Positions 11,704 to 23,316 of a stretch of 64,000 bases of DNA are shown here, in pieces. How positions within the stretch are numbered: the stretch's first letter is position 1; every line of letters begins with the position of its first letter. This stretch comes from Helianthus annuus (Eukaryota; Streptophyta; Magnoliopsida; Asterales; Asteraceae). A program made the translations under genes and the position numbers. The notes beneath the pieces are model-generated. The model saw only the letters and a program-made list of their open reading frames with translations, was not told where the DNA came from and did not search any database. The stretch spans positions 28,857,163 to 28,921,162 of the forward strand of contig NC_035436.2 in assembly GCF_002127325.2 (NCBI RefSeq). The letters run 5' to 3'.

Positions 11704-12276
11704 CTTTGACTCTTCAAATTCAACAAAAAACACACACATAATCATCAGATCTGAACCAAATTTCAACAAAAACACACAGATCCAAACAATAATTGAAAAA
11801 ATAAGGATCTGAAAACTCACCGAGAAGATCTAAAACAATGAACAGAACAACCACAATTTCCAGATCGAATTACAACAGAAATACAGGGATCGGAGGCGTG
11901 AACGATGGAGCATGATGGTGCACGATATAGGGTTAGGGGAAACGTGAGCGATCGATTGAAGGACTGGCAAGTGTGTGGAGATGATGGCACAGCAATTGTG
12001 CTAGGGTTTTGGATCTGCGTGATATGTTTCAGTCGAGTGGAAACGAAGGGCGAAATAGAAGTGAGGAGAAAGAATGGCGAAATAGAAGTGAGGAAAGGGC
12101 ATTATTGTCAAAAGAGTGGTGCACCGACATTTCCTTTTAAGATTATATAAATATATATATATATATATTAAATTACACCATATAAACGAGTCTTTTATTC
12201 TCTTTAATTTGAGTGTAGTATTGCTATTGTTTCGTTAGTTAAAAAAATGATGTGTTACATGATTAACAGTGTTTAA

Positions 12277-13310
12277 GGGTGAGTAATAACTAAATCGTTA
12301 ACCAAAATCGAACCGAAATCAACCAAAACTGAATTAACTGAAAACTGATTAATCGAAACCTGAATTTACCAAAAACAGTTATCGATTTTTTGTACCCTCA
12401 TTTAACCAAAATTAACTAAACGAACCATTCATATTTTCATATATTTATAGCTTTTCTACCTTCAGTTCATGTATTTCATATTTATACCACCATTTTATGT
12501 ATTTATACCTCTATTTCATCTATCTATACATCCATTTCATGTATTTATACATAAGTTTTATGTATTTTTAATCAAAAGTTTTAGCCCAGGTGTGGTTTTG
12601 GCTATAAACCGAAATTAAACGAATCAAACCAAAAACCATCAATCTAATCTAACTGAATAAATCAAACTGATTAACTGAAAACGGATTGGTTAATAAAATA
12701 GACTAATCTATGACCTTGATTTCGGTTGAGGATAATAATCTAACCAACCGAACAATGCACATCGTGGCAATGTTTGTGTTTAGCGCCGCATCTCACGCGC
12801 ACCTATCTGTTATTAACCAAAATCGCTTATCGGTGAGCAATAACTAAATCGTTAACCTAAACCAAACCGAAAACAGTTGAAACCGAACCGAAATCAACGA
12901 AAAACTAAATTATCTGAAAACTTATTAAGCAAAAATTGTTTATCAATTTTTGTACTCTCGTTTAATCAAAATTAGCTCAACCAAACCAATCAATCCTATT
13001 TTCATATATCTATAGGTATATACCTCCAGTTCATATATTTCATATTTTATATCTCTATTTCGAATATTTATACTTTCATTTCATATATATATCTCAATTT
13101 CATATATTTCTAAGCAAAAAGTTTAGCTCGAGTTTAGTTTTTGCTATTAACTGAAATTAAATGAATCAAACAAAAAATCGTCAATCTAACCGAATAAACC
13201 AAAGTGATTAACCGAAAACCGATTGGTTAATAAAATAGAATAACCGATAACTTTGGTTTCGGCTTCGGTTTAGGACAATAACCGAACCGACCGAACCATG
13301 CACAAACAAT
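12277..13310. repeat. two tandem copies of an AACCGAA-rich repeat
   Basis: ggtgagtaataactaaatcgttaacc at 12278 recurs as ggtgagcaataactaaatcg at about 12832. Both units run through AACCGAA, tttcatatattt and taaccgaaaaccgattggtt blocks and end in aaccgaacNatgcac. The period is about 555 bp. This is a common dicot dispersed repeat, here duplicated. It is not coding. Confidence 0.7.
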
Positions 13311-13992
13311 GAAATAGATTACCCGATTACTTCGCTTTTGATGTATATCTATTATAATGATGTTACAATAAATATTATATGAATAAGAAAAACTACTAAA
13401 AATGAGTATCGCAATGCGATGTGTCGCTCTCATCGTATCGCGCGGGCATCCTGCTAGTATAGATATAATACCCTTATACATATTGTTTTAAATGTGATAC
13501 GTAATATGATTATGTAATCAGAGGCGACCATACTATGTGGGTTGGGGTCTAGAGACCCTAATGTTTTTTAAAATTTAGTAGAGACGGTATGTTAAATTTT
13601 TTTATGGATCGCATAAGAAAAATTATATGGAACCAATTTTAACAAGGTGAAGTTTGGTGTGGTGTTAAAACTCTTGCCTTCATCAAATTTAAAACACAAC
13701 AGCCTTCATTTTTAACTCTCACCCTTGTTTCATTCATCAGAATTAAAACACAACCCTTTTGCCTTCCACTTCTAATAAAACAAAGGGACGTGTACAGGTC
13801 CCTTAATTGGCCGATGTTGTCTTCTTGCAAGCTTTGTATTTACTTTTACATAATACTATACAAAAAATTAATAAACTAAATCGTTTTGTGTGAAAGAATC
13901 AAGGTAATACCAAAATTTATAAGTATGTTTAAAACTTTAAATGTATTTCAACAATCTAATATCAAGTTACTTGAGTTAATGTTTATTTGAAT
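13311..13992. other. no gene seen; possible Helitron 3' terminus at 13454-13457
   Basis: Near 13403-13457, ATCGCAATGCGAT (a hairpin) and GCGCGGGCATCCTG precede CTAG followed by T. This resembles a Helitron 3' end on the plus strand, but the hairpin is further from CTAG than usual. The rest is featureless. The frame at 13639-13830 has no recognisable content. Confidence 0.3.
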
Positions 13993-13997
13993 TTTAT

Positions 13998-16900
13998 TGT
14001 CACACCCCGATTTCCACGTGTTTCACCGGTGGGTCTGGTGGGGGATTACCGTGACGTAATTGGCAACAATATAGTCAAACCACACAATATTTAAATGCAC
14101 AGCGAAAGCATAAAGATAGATTATATTTCAACCATCGATTGTAATATCCAAGTATCACGAATAGTCGAAATGAATCCACAGGGGATCAAAATAAAAATAT
14201 AAACATTGTTCAACAGATATGGCATCCCAAGCTTGCGAGACTCTAACGATGCTTAAGGAGTGGCCAACCTATTTCGTGTAGATCCTGCATTTAATCTTTT
14301 GGGGAAAATACGTCAGTTTACATTGGTAAATACATTCAACCGACACTTTCGTAAAATGTTTAATAAAAATTGATTTGAATGCACAAGTCACAAACTCTTT
14401 ATAACTTGGGATTATTTATCAATTAAATCTTGTAAAGGAATTACATGTTTACTATGCTTTCAGTCGCCCGGGTCGTGCCGGGTTTAAGGTTAATAGACAC
14501 CCACAAAGCATAAAGCCGTGGCGGGAAAAACCAACGGTTATACCTTTAATTAATATAGACACATTGTCGGGTGTATGCCTATACCCGCGCGTCAAGGTCG
14601 TGGCCATTTCGTAAAATGCTGCCAAGGATATCCGGGACATGGTCATTAAGCTCCCAAAGTCGTAAAGCCAACAAAACCAATTTTTAAACGGGTCACATTG
14701 ATAATACCCAACTACTAATGAGTTGGGGTCAATTGCCCGACCAAGCGGCATTTTAAATACCGTAACTCAAGCCCGTATAACGGAAAATAAGTTAAAAGTA
14801 TTTACCTAAGCAAGTAATAACCTCAATCAAACAAATCCAAGTATCTTTTACTGGTCTCCTATTCTGGAACGAAGGTTTATAACAACCTATTAGAATCCTA
14901 ACGGGTCTTTAATTTAGCCTTAGCTTAGACCGGTCAGTTTCGAAGGATAATTACGGTTTAACCGCGTGAAAGGCGAAAACCGAGAACGGAATGTGATTTG
15001 GACCCACCAAGTTTGAAGACTTGTTTTATGTGGGTAATATAATCACATTCTGGATTTTGAAGTATAAACGATAAGGTTTGACCCGTTTCGGCTAGTTTAT
15101 GTAAACTAGTTACATAAACCGAACCGTGCGCGCAAAAGGCGTAACGGGTAACCGTAAGAGTCCTACACAGGTTTCCTAAGTCAATATACTTTAAAGAGGT
15201 TGTGGTATCAGTAAGATACCTTCCATAATGCCCGAAATGAGTTTAATTCCGATATATGCCCCGTAGGGGTATTTCGGTCATTTTAAAGATTATAAAAGAG
15301 GGTTCCGAGTTCTACAGGAAATATGAGTTTTTCGAATAGTTTATAAAGTCCAAAATACTCTATTTATTATTTAAAATCAGTAGCAACTGGAATCGGGTCA
15401 AAATACCATGTAGAACTCAAGTTATGTCCGAAAAGGGTGTATTCGGTAATTCCCGAATCGATGCCATAACCGCAGGCTATGAGCAGGTTAAAAATAATTA
15501 AAAATCTTTAAAAATCCCAAAATATTACTTTACATCAGTGGGTAAAAGGTTTGGTGTCGAAATTTGGGTTTTGATAGGCTTTATGCTAATTGCGCCGCTT
15601 AATTCCTAAAGTTTCCGTAATTGCGCTATTTAGCATAACTCCTATTCTAGACCTCGGATTGACGTGAAATTTTAGGGACATGCTTAGAAATCTGTAACTA
15701 AGGTTATTTTCCTTTCACATATCCAAAATTCTCGTTTTAATGTAAAAAGGGCGTTATGGTCAACTTTTGAGCTTTTAACGGAAATGTGTAAAAGACTTGG
15801 ACAAGCAATGAACCGGTCACAGAGGGTTAAACCATCATGTAACCTGGTCCTAAGAGAGTCCTAAGGCATATCTAAATCATACCATAACGGGTCAGAACTG
15901 AAGTCAACGCAAAAGTCAAAGTTTTGCGACTTTCGGTTCCGAACCGGGTGAAAACAGTAAATGGTCGGATCAAACAAGCTTAGACTAGTTTATATACTTA
16001 TTATCATGTTATATGAGTATTAAAACAGGTTACACGCCATCTACATTACTGATTATGCATAAAATCGCAATTTAGCATTCTGTTGACTTTTTCTAAGCAA
16101 GTTTGACTCGACATTTGGACTAGTTAGAGCGGGAATCAGAGGGTGCCCTTTTAAGGGTTTAAAGCCCACATAATTACCAACATATAACTACCTTTGATTC
16201 GGCTAACCACTGGACCATTAGTGATTAACCGTTAAGTCAACCGTTAATTACGACGGTTTGACTTTTAAGCTATAACTAAGCAAAAACTCAACTAAGAAAG
16301 GTTAAGGATGCTTACCAAAGTCCTATGCACGACTAGGGATGGCTTGGTTCTGCTTTGGAGCTCCAGAAGTCTTCACAAGTGCAGATTGAAGGTGTGAAGA
16401 CAATGTTGCACATGAAGGCCTTTATATAGTGTTCATAAGGCACTAGATTGTTGGCAACCAAGTCTACCCCTGAACATTGATCATCAACAAGTGTCCTAAG
16501 GGCCCTAAAGCATGTAGGGGTGCCCATGCTGCAACATTAATGGATCTAAGTCGGTTAGAGTGGAAAAGGCAGACATAGAGCAAAAAGAAACGATCAGACA
16601 GGCCCTCGCGTGACGCGAAGGACCCCCCTTGGGCCTCGCGTCGCGCGACCCCCTTCTGCACCAGATCTTAAATTTCTGATTTTTGCGATTTGATCCTTGG
16701 CTCTTCAAACTCTGATTGGCCATCATTTTCTTGTAGATTGAGCAATCCAAATTGACGTTTAGGGGCTTCAAGACCAATACCCATTTCGTTAAGTCCCCGG
16801 TTAACTTTATTGTTACCCGAAAAGTCCTAACTTTCAACGTTGACGTTTTAATCCCTCGCATACGAATTTGATCACAACTTGCTCATACGATAACGAAACT

Positions 16901-17261
16901 TTATGAAACTTTTGTCAAGTATTCTAGTGAGCATAATTAACCGTTACAAAGCTTCGGGTTTGTCAAAAGGTCACTCAGAGGTATAACTTAAACATGTTGA
17001 CATATTTGGCCCCTGTAGTTTGTAATTTCTCACTTTCTTCCACATTTCGTTCCTTATGATCCATGATTCATTCGTTTGAAGGTACGAGCATCATTTAGGG
17101 TTAATGTACGATATATTTATCCCTCGTTGACATTTTGAACTCTCGGGTTCACATACTTTCTATGTTTGTCAACTTTAGTCCTTATTTAGTATCTATATTC
17201 ACGTGTAAACTTATGATACGTGTCCATACATTATAGGACGCAAAAATTTCGAGGTGTTACA
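13998..17261 (-). mobile_element. 3.26-kb solo LTR, chromovirus-like
   Basis: It begins TGTCACACC and ends GGTGTTACA (TG...CA). A perfect 5-bp TSD, tttat, lies at 13993-13997 and 17262-17266. On the minus strand the start TGTAACACCTCGAAATTTTTG and end GGGGTGTGACA are typical of plant chromovirus LTRs, and Tekay/Del-type LTRs reach this length. There is no internal domain, PBS or second LTR. Single LTR plus intact TSD means unequal homologous recombination removed the body. Two GC-rich palindromes lie at 16606-16648. The short open frames inside are not genes. Confidence 0.78.
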
Positions 17262-17266
17262 TTTAT

Positions 17267-18424
17267 AATTTTGAAGTTTCATCTGAATTAACAATTTAAC
17301 CGAAATTTAAAGTCAATTTGAGTTTGGCTTGATTTGGTTCGAGTTGATAAAAAATATAATTCAACTTAAAAAGTCTGTATTATTAGACTTATGCCGCCGG
17401 ACCGCCATACACGACCAAAACGACGACCAACCCAAAAATTCTAACGTTTGATTTTGAAAAGTCTTAACACCAGAAAAAACGGGACTCCTGGAAAAAAATG
17501 TTGGTTCCGCTACCGTATGTAATTACCGCACATTTTTACTCACACTACCTTTTATGCACTCTAAAGGAGCATTATATAATTTTTGAAGTTCTAAGCATAA
17601 TATTGGTTCTACGACAAGCGTATCCTTCTATATGAAAATAAAAAGAAGTTTTTCTGTGTAAAATATCACCTAATTCAATAAATAAAACTTTAATTCAGTG
17701 ATTTAATTGTTTAAATGGAAAACATACTGCATTTGTTATTTTATTAAGAAAATTTGGAAAATAGAAAACATGTGGAAAAAGATATTGTTAAAAATGATAC
17801 ATGTGTAACGGAATTTGTATGTTTTAACATAAAAAATGAGACACGTGTAATGATTTTTGTACTTTATTTATTAAAATTAGGGAATTTATAGACAAACTAA
17901 ACAATTTGATAATCAGAATCTTGCATTATCAATAAAGTTTACTTGAATTAAATCTCAGTTATCAGACGACGTTGATTTTAAACGTGTCAATTTCAAAATT
18001 ATTTTAGACTATATGTTTTTGTGAGGTTAATATACAGCTGTTCAAAAAAAATATATTATTATCTTATTCATTTACAGTTAAGCATTTACAGTTAATTTTC
18101 AATTACATTTTTTATTACTGTGTTAATCGACCAAGTTATATACCTTCACTTTAAAGCTTTAGAAAACATGCTAAATAAGTCGTATAATTAGGGAAAGGGT
18201 ATTTTATAATAGCTTGGTACGACGTAAATTACGCATGTTTATTTTAAAAATACATATGTTACAAAATTCAAATTGCAGATGCCATCAAACATAAAAATTA
18301 CGCATGGGTTGGGTTAATCCTAATTACGCATGTTACGAACATAATTACACACGTTATTTTGTCACTTTGTACCTTCACACGTTAACACCCATTTGTATTT
18401 AAAATTTTCACCATATTATTATTT
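17267..18424. other. no gene seen
   Basis: AT-rich, low-complexity sequence with no long open frame, terminal repeats or recognised motif. Confidence 0.4.
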
Positions 18425-18755
18425 AGAGTTAATTACGTAGTTAGTCCCTGTGGTTTGCACAAAATAACATACTTAGGTACTAATAGTTTAAAATCACCTT
18501 CTAGGGTATTAACTTTTCATTTTGTAACGTTTGGGGGTATTAACTTCTAGGGTATTAACATAGTTAGTCCCTGTGGTTTGCACAAAATAACATACTTAGG
18601 TACTAATAGAATGTGATTTTAAACCTACAAATAACGTTAATACCTTCAAACGTTACAAAATGAAAAGTTAATACCATAGAATGTGATTTTAAACTATTAG
18701 TACCTAAGTATGTTACTTTATGCAAACCACAGGGACTAACTATGTAATTAACTCT
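18425..18755. mobile_element. hairpin MITE, 331 bp
   Basis: The left arm (agagttaattacgtagttag, then tccctgtggtttgcacaaaa) is repeated as reverse complement at the right end (tgcaaaccacagggactaac...aattaactct). Arms exceed 100 bp, and the inner part contains a further partial duplication. A 7-bp direct repeat, attattt, flanks both sides. No coding capacity. Confidence 0.75.
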
Positions 18756-19195
18756 ATTATTTATATACTTATTAAACTTATTAATTTATGAATTATAAAT
18801 ATACTCTTCTTTATATATTTTTAAGCTTTAGTAAATGTAAACTTTTAAAAGTTTTTATAAACTTTAATGAAGTTAAAAAAAGGTTGAAACTATTGGCACA
18901 AACTTATGTATTTAGTATTTAGTCAAATTATAACTTTTGTTTGTATGTACAAACTTATGCTTATATTGTATATATTATATTCAATCATATTATATCTTTT
19001 GGTATATACTAACTTATAATATTATCGGTATAACGTTAACAATATAATATATTCGAACCGTATATACGTCTATCAAAAAATTTTAACGGTATATAATATT
19101 ATCGGTATAACGTTAAAGATTATATATTTTAAGCGATTTAACGTTGGAACCGAGTGAGAATTTATACCACAAATACACCAAATGACCAAACAAAA
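18756..19195. other. AT-rich sequence with a short direct repeat; no gene
   Basis: atattatcggtataacgttaa occurs at about 19019 and about 19091, 72 bp apart. It leads into the palindrome cluster. No coding signal. Confidence 0.4.
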
Positions 19196-19200
19196 TTTTG

Positions 19201-19472
19201 AAAGTTTATATACGCTGCGTATAGTTCTATACGCAGCGTATATAAACTTTCTGAAAAACTGATGCCTTAAACCTACCAAAATGACCCAAAAAAATCTAAT
19301 GGTTTATATACGCTGCGTATAGAGCTATACGCAACGTATATAAACCCTTGTTTTCTGTGTAATGATTGCTGATAAGGCTCTGAAATCCATGGTTTATATA
19401 CGCTGCGTATAGATCTATACGCAGCGTATAGAGGTAACCTTATACGCTGCGTATAGGTCTATACGCAGCATA
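19201..19472. repeat. cluster of four long near-perfect palindromes
   Basis: Each unit is built on TATACGCTGCGTATAG, a 2-nt centre, then CTATACGCAGCGTATA. Unit 1 (19201-19250) has 24-bp perfect arms around tt. Unit 2 (19301-19346) has 22-bp arms around ag with one mismatch. Unit 3 (about 19398-19431) has 16-bp arms around at. Unit 4 (19441-19472) has about 16-bp arms around gt with one mismatch. The 2-nt centre differs in each, while the arms are conserved. Confidence 0.9.
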
Positions 19473-20022
19473 GACAAAGATAGGGTTTGTTAGGGTTTGG
19501 TGTGCAAATAGGTAACATGGTGTGCCAATAATATAAAATATACCGTGGTGATGACATAGAAAGATAAAAAAAATATATATATTTGTGAATGATGAATTTA
19601 TGATATGTTACAAAGAAAATGAGTGTTTTTTTATTTGAAGAATGACAGATGTGGTATGAACACTCATGAGACATCTCCAACTCCTTTTTATCTTTTTGGA
19701 TGTTTTACATGAGAGTATACATCATAGACACTTTACCAACACTAAATGAATATACAAAGGGTTTAAATCGTTTACATTTCAGAATTTAAAATTTATGGCA
19801 ACACTCATGAGAAATCTCACCGTAAGCCTACGATGCCTAATCAGAGCCGTCCCCGAGATAAAAAAAAATTGGGCGTTGTTTGAGACAAAAAAATTGGGCC
19901 CTCTCCGTATAATTAAAACTTATGAATTATATATGCAAAAACCACAATACGACGATAATTGATTAATTATTATAAAAATATAGAAAACAATAGTCGTGTA
20001 TCAAATGATCGAACTAACTAAC

Positions 20023-20671
20023 TTAAGCAAATCGTGAGGCTCTCCTAGCGTTTTTGGAAGTAAAGCTCTCGATCAAGTCTTTATAGTCCATACCTTCTAA
20101 TATTTCGTTTTCAATAGATATCAGCGCCAAGCCACTAAGTCTTTCTTGGGACATTGTCGATCGCAAATAAGACTTCCAAAACTTCAGTTTTGAAAAGCTT
20201 CTTTCTGCCGATACCACCGTTACCGGAATTGCAAAAGCACTTTATATGCATTTATAGCATTAGGAGAATCACCTAGCTGAAAGATATTGTTTAAAGCATC
20301 AATAGGGCTAACAATGTGACTGGGTAAGAATGTCTTGATTAACTTCAACTCCAAATAAAGTTCATTAGCATCAACGTCTAATTCTTCGTTACATTTCATT
20401 TACATTAATATTAATATCATCTTCACCCACATTAGCTTCATCCACATTAATATTAGCATCATCTTCACCCACATTAGTTTCATCCACATTAACATCTACA
20501 TTATCTTCACGGACATTAGCATCCACATTAGAACTAGAACTTTGAGATAGTTTTGAGAAAAAAATTGTGTATACGCGGCCCTTTGTCAGCCTTTTCTTTT
20601 TCTTCCTCTAGCTTCTTCTTTTTACGTTTTTGACAATCAGATAGGTATTTGTATTTAGAAACGGGAGGCAT
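20023..20671 (-). pseudogene. hAT (TTF/ZMYM1-like) transposase-like gene, N-terminus joined to C-terminus
   Basis: From ATG at 20671 the frame reads MPPVSKYKYLSDCQKRKKKKLEEE, the basic N-terminus of this hAT-derived family. After a frame change comes an acidic Asn/Asp repeat (NVDETNVGEDD and NVDEANVGEDD), encoded by tandem cacattagcttcatc-type units at 20400-20530. Then come ELYLELKLIKTFLPSHIV and AINAYKVLLQF, and finally the hAT C-terminal dimerisation region at 20217-20023 (SAERSFSKLK, RLSGLALISIENEI, SKNARRASRF). The TTF zinc finger and the catalytic core are gone and frames are broken. It cannot encode a working transposase. Confidence 0.75.
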
Positions 20672-20959
20672 AATCTCTAGAAAAAAATACAAAGTTTAGC
20701 ATTAAAATATTAAACTAACAAAATCCTAAAAATGACTTCTTTCAACTGTTTAGCATTGAAATAAAATTTAGGTAACTTACAACTATTTTCATTTAGAACC
20801 AGTTCATTATTTTACCATTCGTTAATATATAAAAACACATAATAAATTGCCTAATATCCAAAAACATGTTTAATGCTTCAAAGTTCAAAGTCACCGTGAA
20901 AAATTGAATTTTTAAAAACAACTTCTTCTTTTATTTTGATGCTATATTAGATCAAACGT

Positions 20960-21285
20960 AGTGGGGCGCTATGCCCCCACATATAGCGTCGGAAAACGCC
21001 ATGGAGCACTGCCACGAAGGGCGGTATGAATGCCAAAATGAGGTGGGGCGCGAGTATTATAGCGGTGGTACGGGGATGTTTTCAAAGTTTGGACCAATCA
21101 AAATTAGTTAGTGTTTTTATAATTAATTAATAAAAACGAAAATTAAGGTATTGATGGATAGGGGCTTTATGACTACGGGCTCTAGTGATATAACGCCCCA
21201 TAAAGCCCCTGTGTGACGTGGCACGACACGTGTCGCATAACGCCCCACAAGGGGCTTTATGACTACGGATGACCTTAGAAGTTTA
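20960..21285. mobile_element. probable GC-rich MITE inside the hAT element
   Basis: The left edge (cgtagtggggcgctatgccccc) and right edge (cataacgccccacaaggggctttatgactacgg) are partly inverted, and ggggctttatgactacgg occurs twice. The style matches the PIF MITE at 23317. I could not fix the ends or the TSD. Confidence 0.4.
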
Positions 21286-22012
21286 GAACCACTTTATTAT
21301 TTTGGTTTGAAGTTTCAAAGGCATAATAGTTCAAACAATTAAATAAACACACTTCAAATTTCAAAGTTTAAAAAATAACCTAAAAACTCTGAAAGTTTCT
21401 GAACAAAGATCACAGACAATTGTCTGCGTTTTTGAATGGATGATATTTTCAATTTCATAAACTCAAAACAAAATCAAATAACTATGAAACATAAACATTT
21501 GCAAAGCCGTTTCCTTTCAAATACAATTCCTGAATTCCATGACCAAACCGATGAGACGAGCCGCGAGTGATTAAGTGATGATGTCGGCCAATAAATCGCA
21601 ATACCAAATCGCCTAATAAATTGTGCACTGCAAGCTTCGAGCCATGGAGATGAATCGTGACAATCGTTCTGCGTTTTCGATTTTGCCCTCCCCCCCCCAG
21701 CCAACAGGATTATGTAAGCGGATTTGGGGATGGGGCCCAAATCTAAGTTGGGTTTTTGTTTTGGGCTTTAAACTATCAAATCCAATACATAATAAATGGA
21801 AACATAAAAAATCGGGCCCTTTGGCAATTTGGGCCTTGTATAGTGGCCTGACCTGCATAGGCCCAAAACCACCCTGTGCCTAATTATGCATGTTTCTCGT
21901 ACAACCCTTGCCCCTTGGCATATCAACTATATCTGCTTTGAAATTTCTAACAAGCTTTGCCATAATCCCATGAATTTGGCCTATGTATTCATTTATATGT
22001 AGATCAGGGGCG

Positions 22013-22172
22013 GATCTAGGCTACTTTTGTGGGTTCCCAGGAACCTGTTCGGTTTGAAAAAAAATGGAGAAAATTAGTGAGAACCTCTTATTATTTGAAA
22101 AAAAAAATAGTGAGAATTCATGAAAATCTACCAAAAGGACCCATTGAAAAAAGTTCTTAGATCTGCCACTGG
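22013..22172. mobile_element. short GGGGCGGATCTAGG MITE
   Basis: GGGGCGGATCTAGG at about 22015 is mirrored by CTTAGATCTGCCACTGG at about 22156-22172. Inside, gggttcccaggaacc and gagaacctctta form further partial symmetry. About 160 bp, non-coding, a common dicot MITE style. Confidence 0.45.
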
Positions 22173-22306
22173 ATTTGAACGTTGAGTTTTGAACGTCGGT
22201 GAGTTATGAACGTTGATATTTGACCTTTTCAACCCACAAAAACACCTACATTCTACATATTTCACCCACACAAAAACATAAATTTATACCACTTTCTTGG
22301 GTAAAA

Positions 22307-22936
22307 ATGGAATTTCCAACGGATTCGTTTCCGACAGACACCGATAGCGATACGTCTTCCGACAATGACACGCTTGAATTTTTCGAGAAGGTGTATAACG
22401 AACTTGAAGGTTCGAGTTTCCCAAAGAAGAAAATGGTGGATTGTGATTGTATACAAGCCAACGAAGTGTTAATGAAGGATTATTTGGTGGAGAATCCGGT
22501 CTACAATGCCGAAACGTTTAGAGATCGGTTTCGTTTACCAAAAGATTTATTTTTAAAGATTGTTGGAGACATCGAAGCAAGGAAGAATGGTTTCAAGAAC
22601 GTTACGATGGGAGGAGCAAACGAAATTTCACGCTGATACAAAATGCACATCCGCCATTCGCCAACTAACGACAGGTAACCTTTCCGATCACTCTGATGAA
22701 TAAAAAAACAATCCATAGCATAGTATATGCATGTTATATTGTACAATATGCTAATAAAAGAAGATGGGCGTGCAATATCTCCAGATTGGGTGCCTGATCC
22801 TCCAACACAAATTCCCGTTCCCGAAAATGTCCAACAAGACTTGCGCAATGAAGAAATTCATTTTCGGTTGAGATATGATTTAATTGAACTTGTAGGTTCT
22901 TTAGGTTTGGAATTTCAGGATTCGGACGAGGAGTAG
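22307..22936 (+). pseudogene. PIF/Harbinger transposase (ALP1/HARBI1-like) with core deleted
   Basis: ATG at 22307 opens MEFPTDSFPTDTDSDTSSDN, an acidic N-terminus. It is followed by the family's conserved block (YLVENPVYNAETFRDRFRL, PKDLFLKIVGDIE). A shifted frame continues FHADTKCTSAIRQLTTG. The sequence then jumps to the family's C-terminus, LYNMLIKEDGRAISPDW, VPENVQQDLRNEE and RLRYDLIELVGSL, ending EFQDSDEE. The DDE catalytic domain between these parts is deleted. It is an internally deleted, non-functional PIF/Harbinger copy, probably mobilised in trans if at all. Confidence 0.8.
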
Positions 22937-23313
22937 GTTTTCTTTATGTATATTTTTATTTTTATATGTTTATTTTTAAGTTGTAACCTAAATTTTTTCT
23001 AGAAATATTGTTTTTTATTTTAATGAAATTTATAATTTTATTGTTTAATTGTTAATTTGTATTTAAAAAAATCATCAGTAGTGATGGACGTTTTCACTAA
23101 AATCATCACTAGTGATGGAATGACGCTCGATAACGTGACAAAACTTGATTATATGTTGTGAATGATGGAATTATATCACTAGTGGAGCGCCCCTACCTAA
23201 GTATATAAGCTCATTCAAATTGTTAATCTAGAATACCCAATGGCAAGACTTGCATACAAATTGAGATTAGCGAGCTATTAATTAAATGAAACACAACAAT
23301 AAAACTGAATATC
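22937..23313. other. no gene seen; 3' side of the PIF remnant
   Basis: Between 23085 and 23190, ATCACTAGTGATGGA-type short inverted motifs occur, possibly subterminal repeats of the PIF element. Its terminal inverted repeats could not be fixed. Confidence 0.35.
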
Positions 23314-23316
23314 TTA

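Larger units (their letters stand above)
9353..12150 (-). mobile_element. Helitron-like element carrying two gene fragments
   Basis: On the minus strand the right terminus reads GCGCGCCGCAACGCGCGC (a hairpin), a 9-nt spacer, then CTAG followed by T at 9353. That is the Helitron 3' end (hairpin plus CTRR). The opposite end near 12150 (ggtgcaccgacatttccttttaagattatata) is shared with the candidate Helitron ending at about 33293 (gcaccgacatttttctttaaggttatata), which supports a common 5' end. The exact 5' TC is not certain. No Rep/helicase is present. The body carries exon fragments of DR1 and SSRP1 in the element's orientation. Confidence 0.68.
19842..21876. mobile_element. hAT element with internally deleted transposase-like gene
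   Basis: The ends read CAGAGCCGTCC and, from the other side, CAGGGTGGT. An exact 8-bp TSD, tgcctaat, lies at 19834-19841 and 21877-21884, the TSD size of hAT elements. The total is 2035 bp. It contains the minus-strand ZMYM1-like gene remnant at 20023-20671 and probably a later MITE at 20960-21285. Text and N-terminus fit the TTF-type/ZMYM1-like hAT group of plants. Confidence 0.75.

Noticed and set aside
11905..12150. 81-codon open frame at the Helitron 5' end
   Set aside because: No recognisable motif; the last part is the terminal sequence shared by the two Helitrons.
13639..16861. Several 60-120 codon frames in and around the first solo LTR
   Set aside because: No domain or conserved composition; LTR sequence is non-coding.
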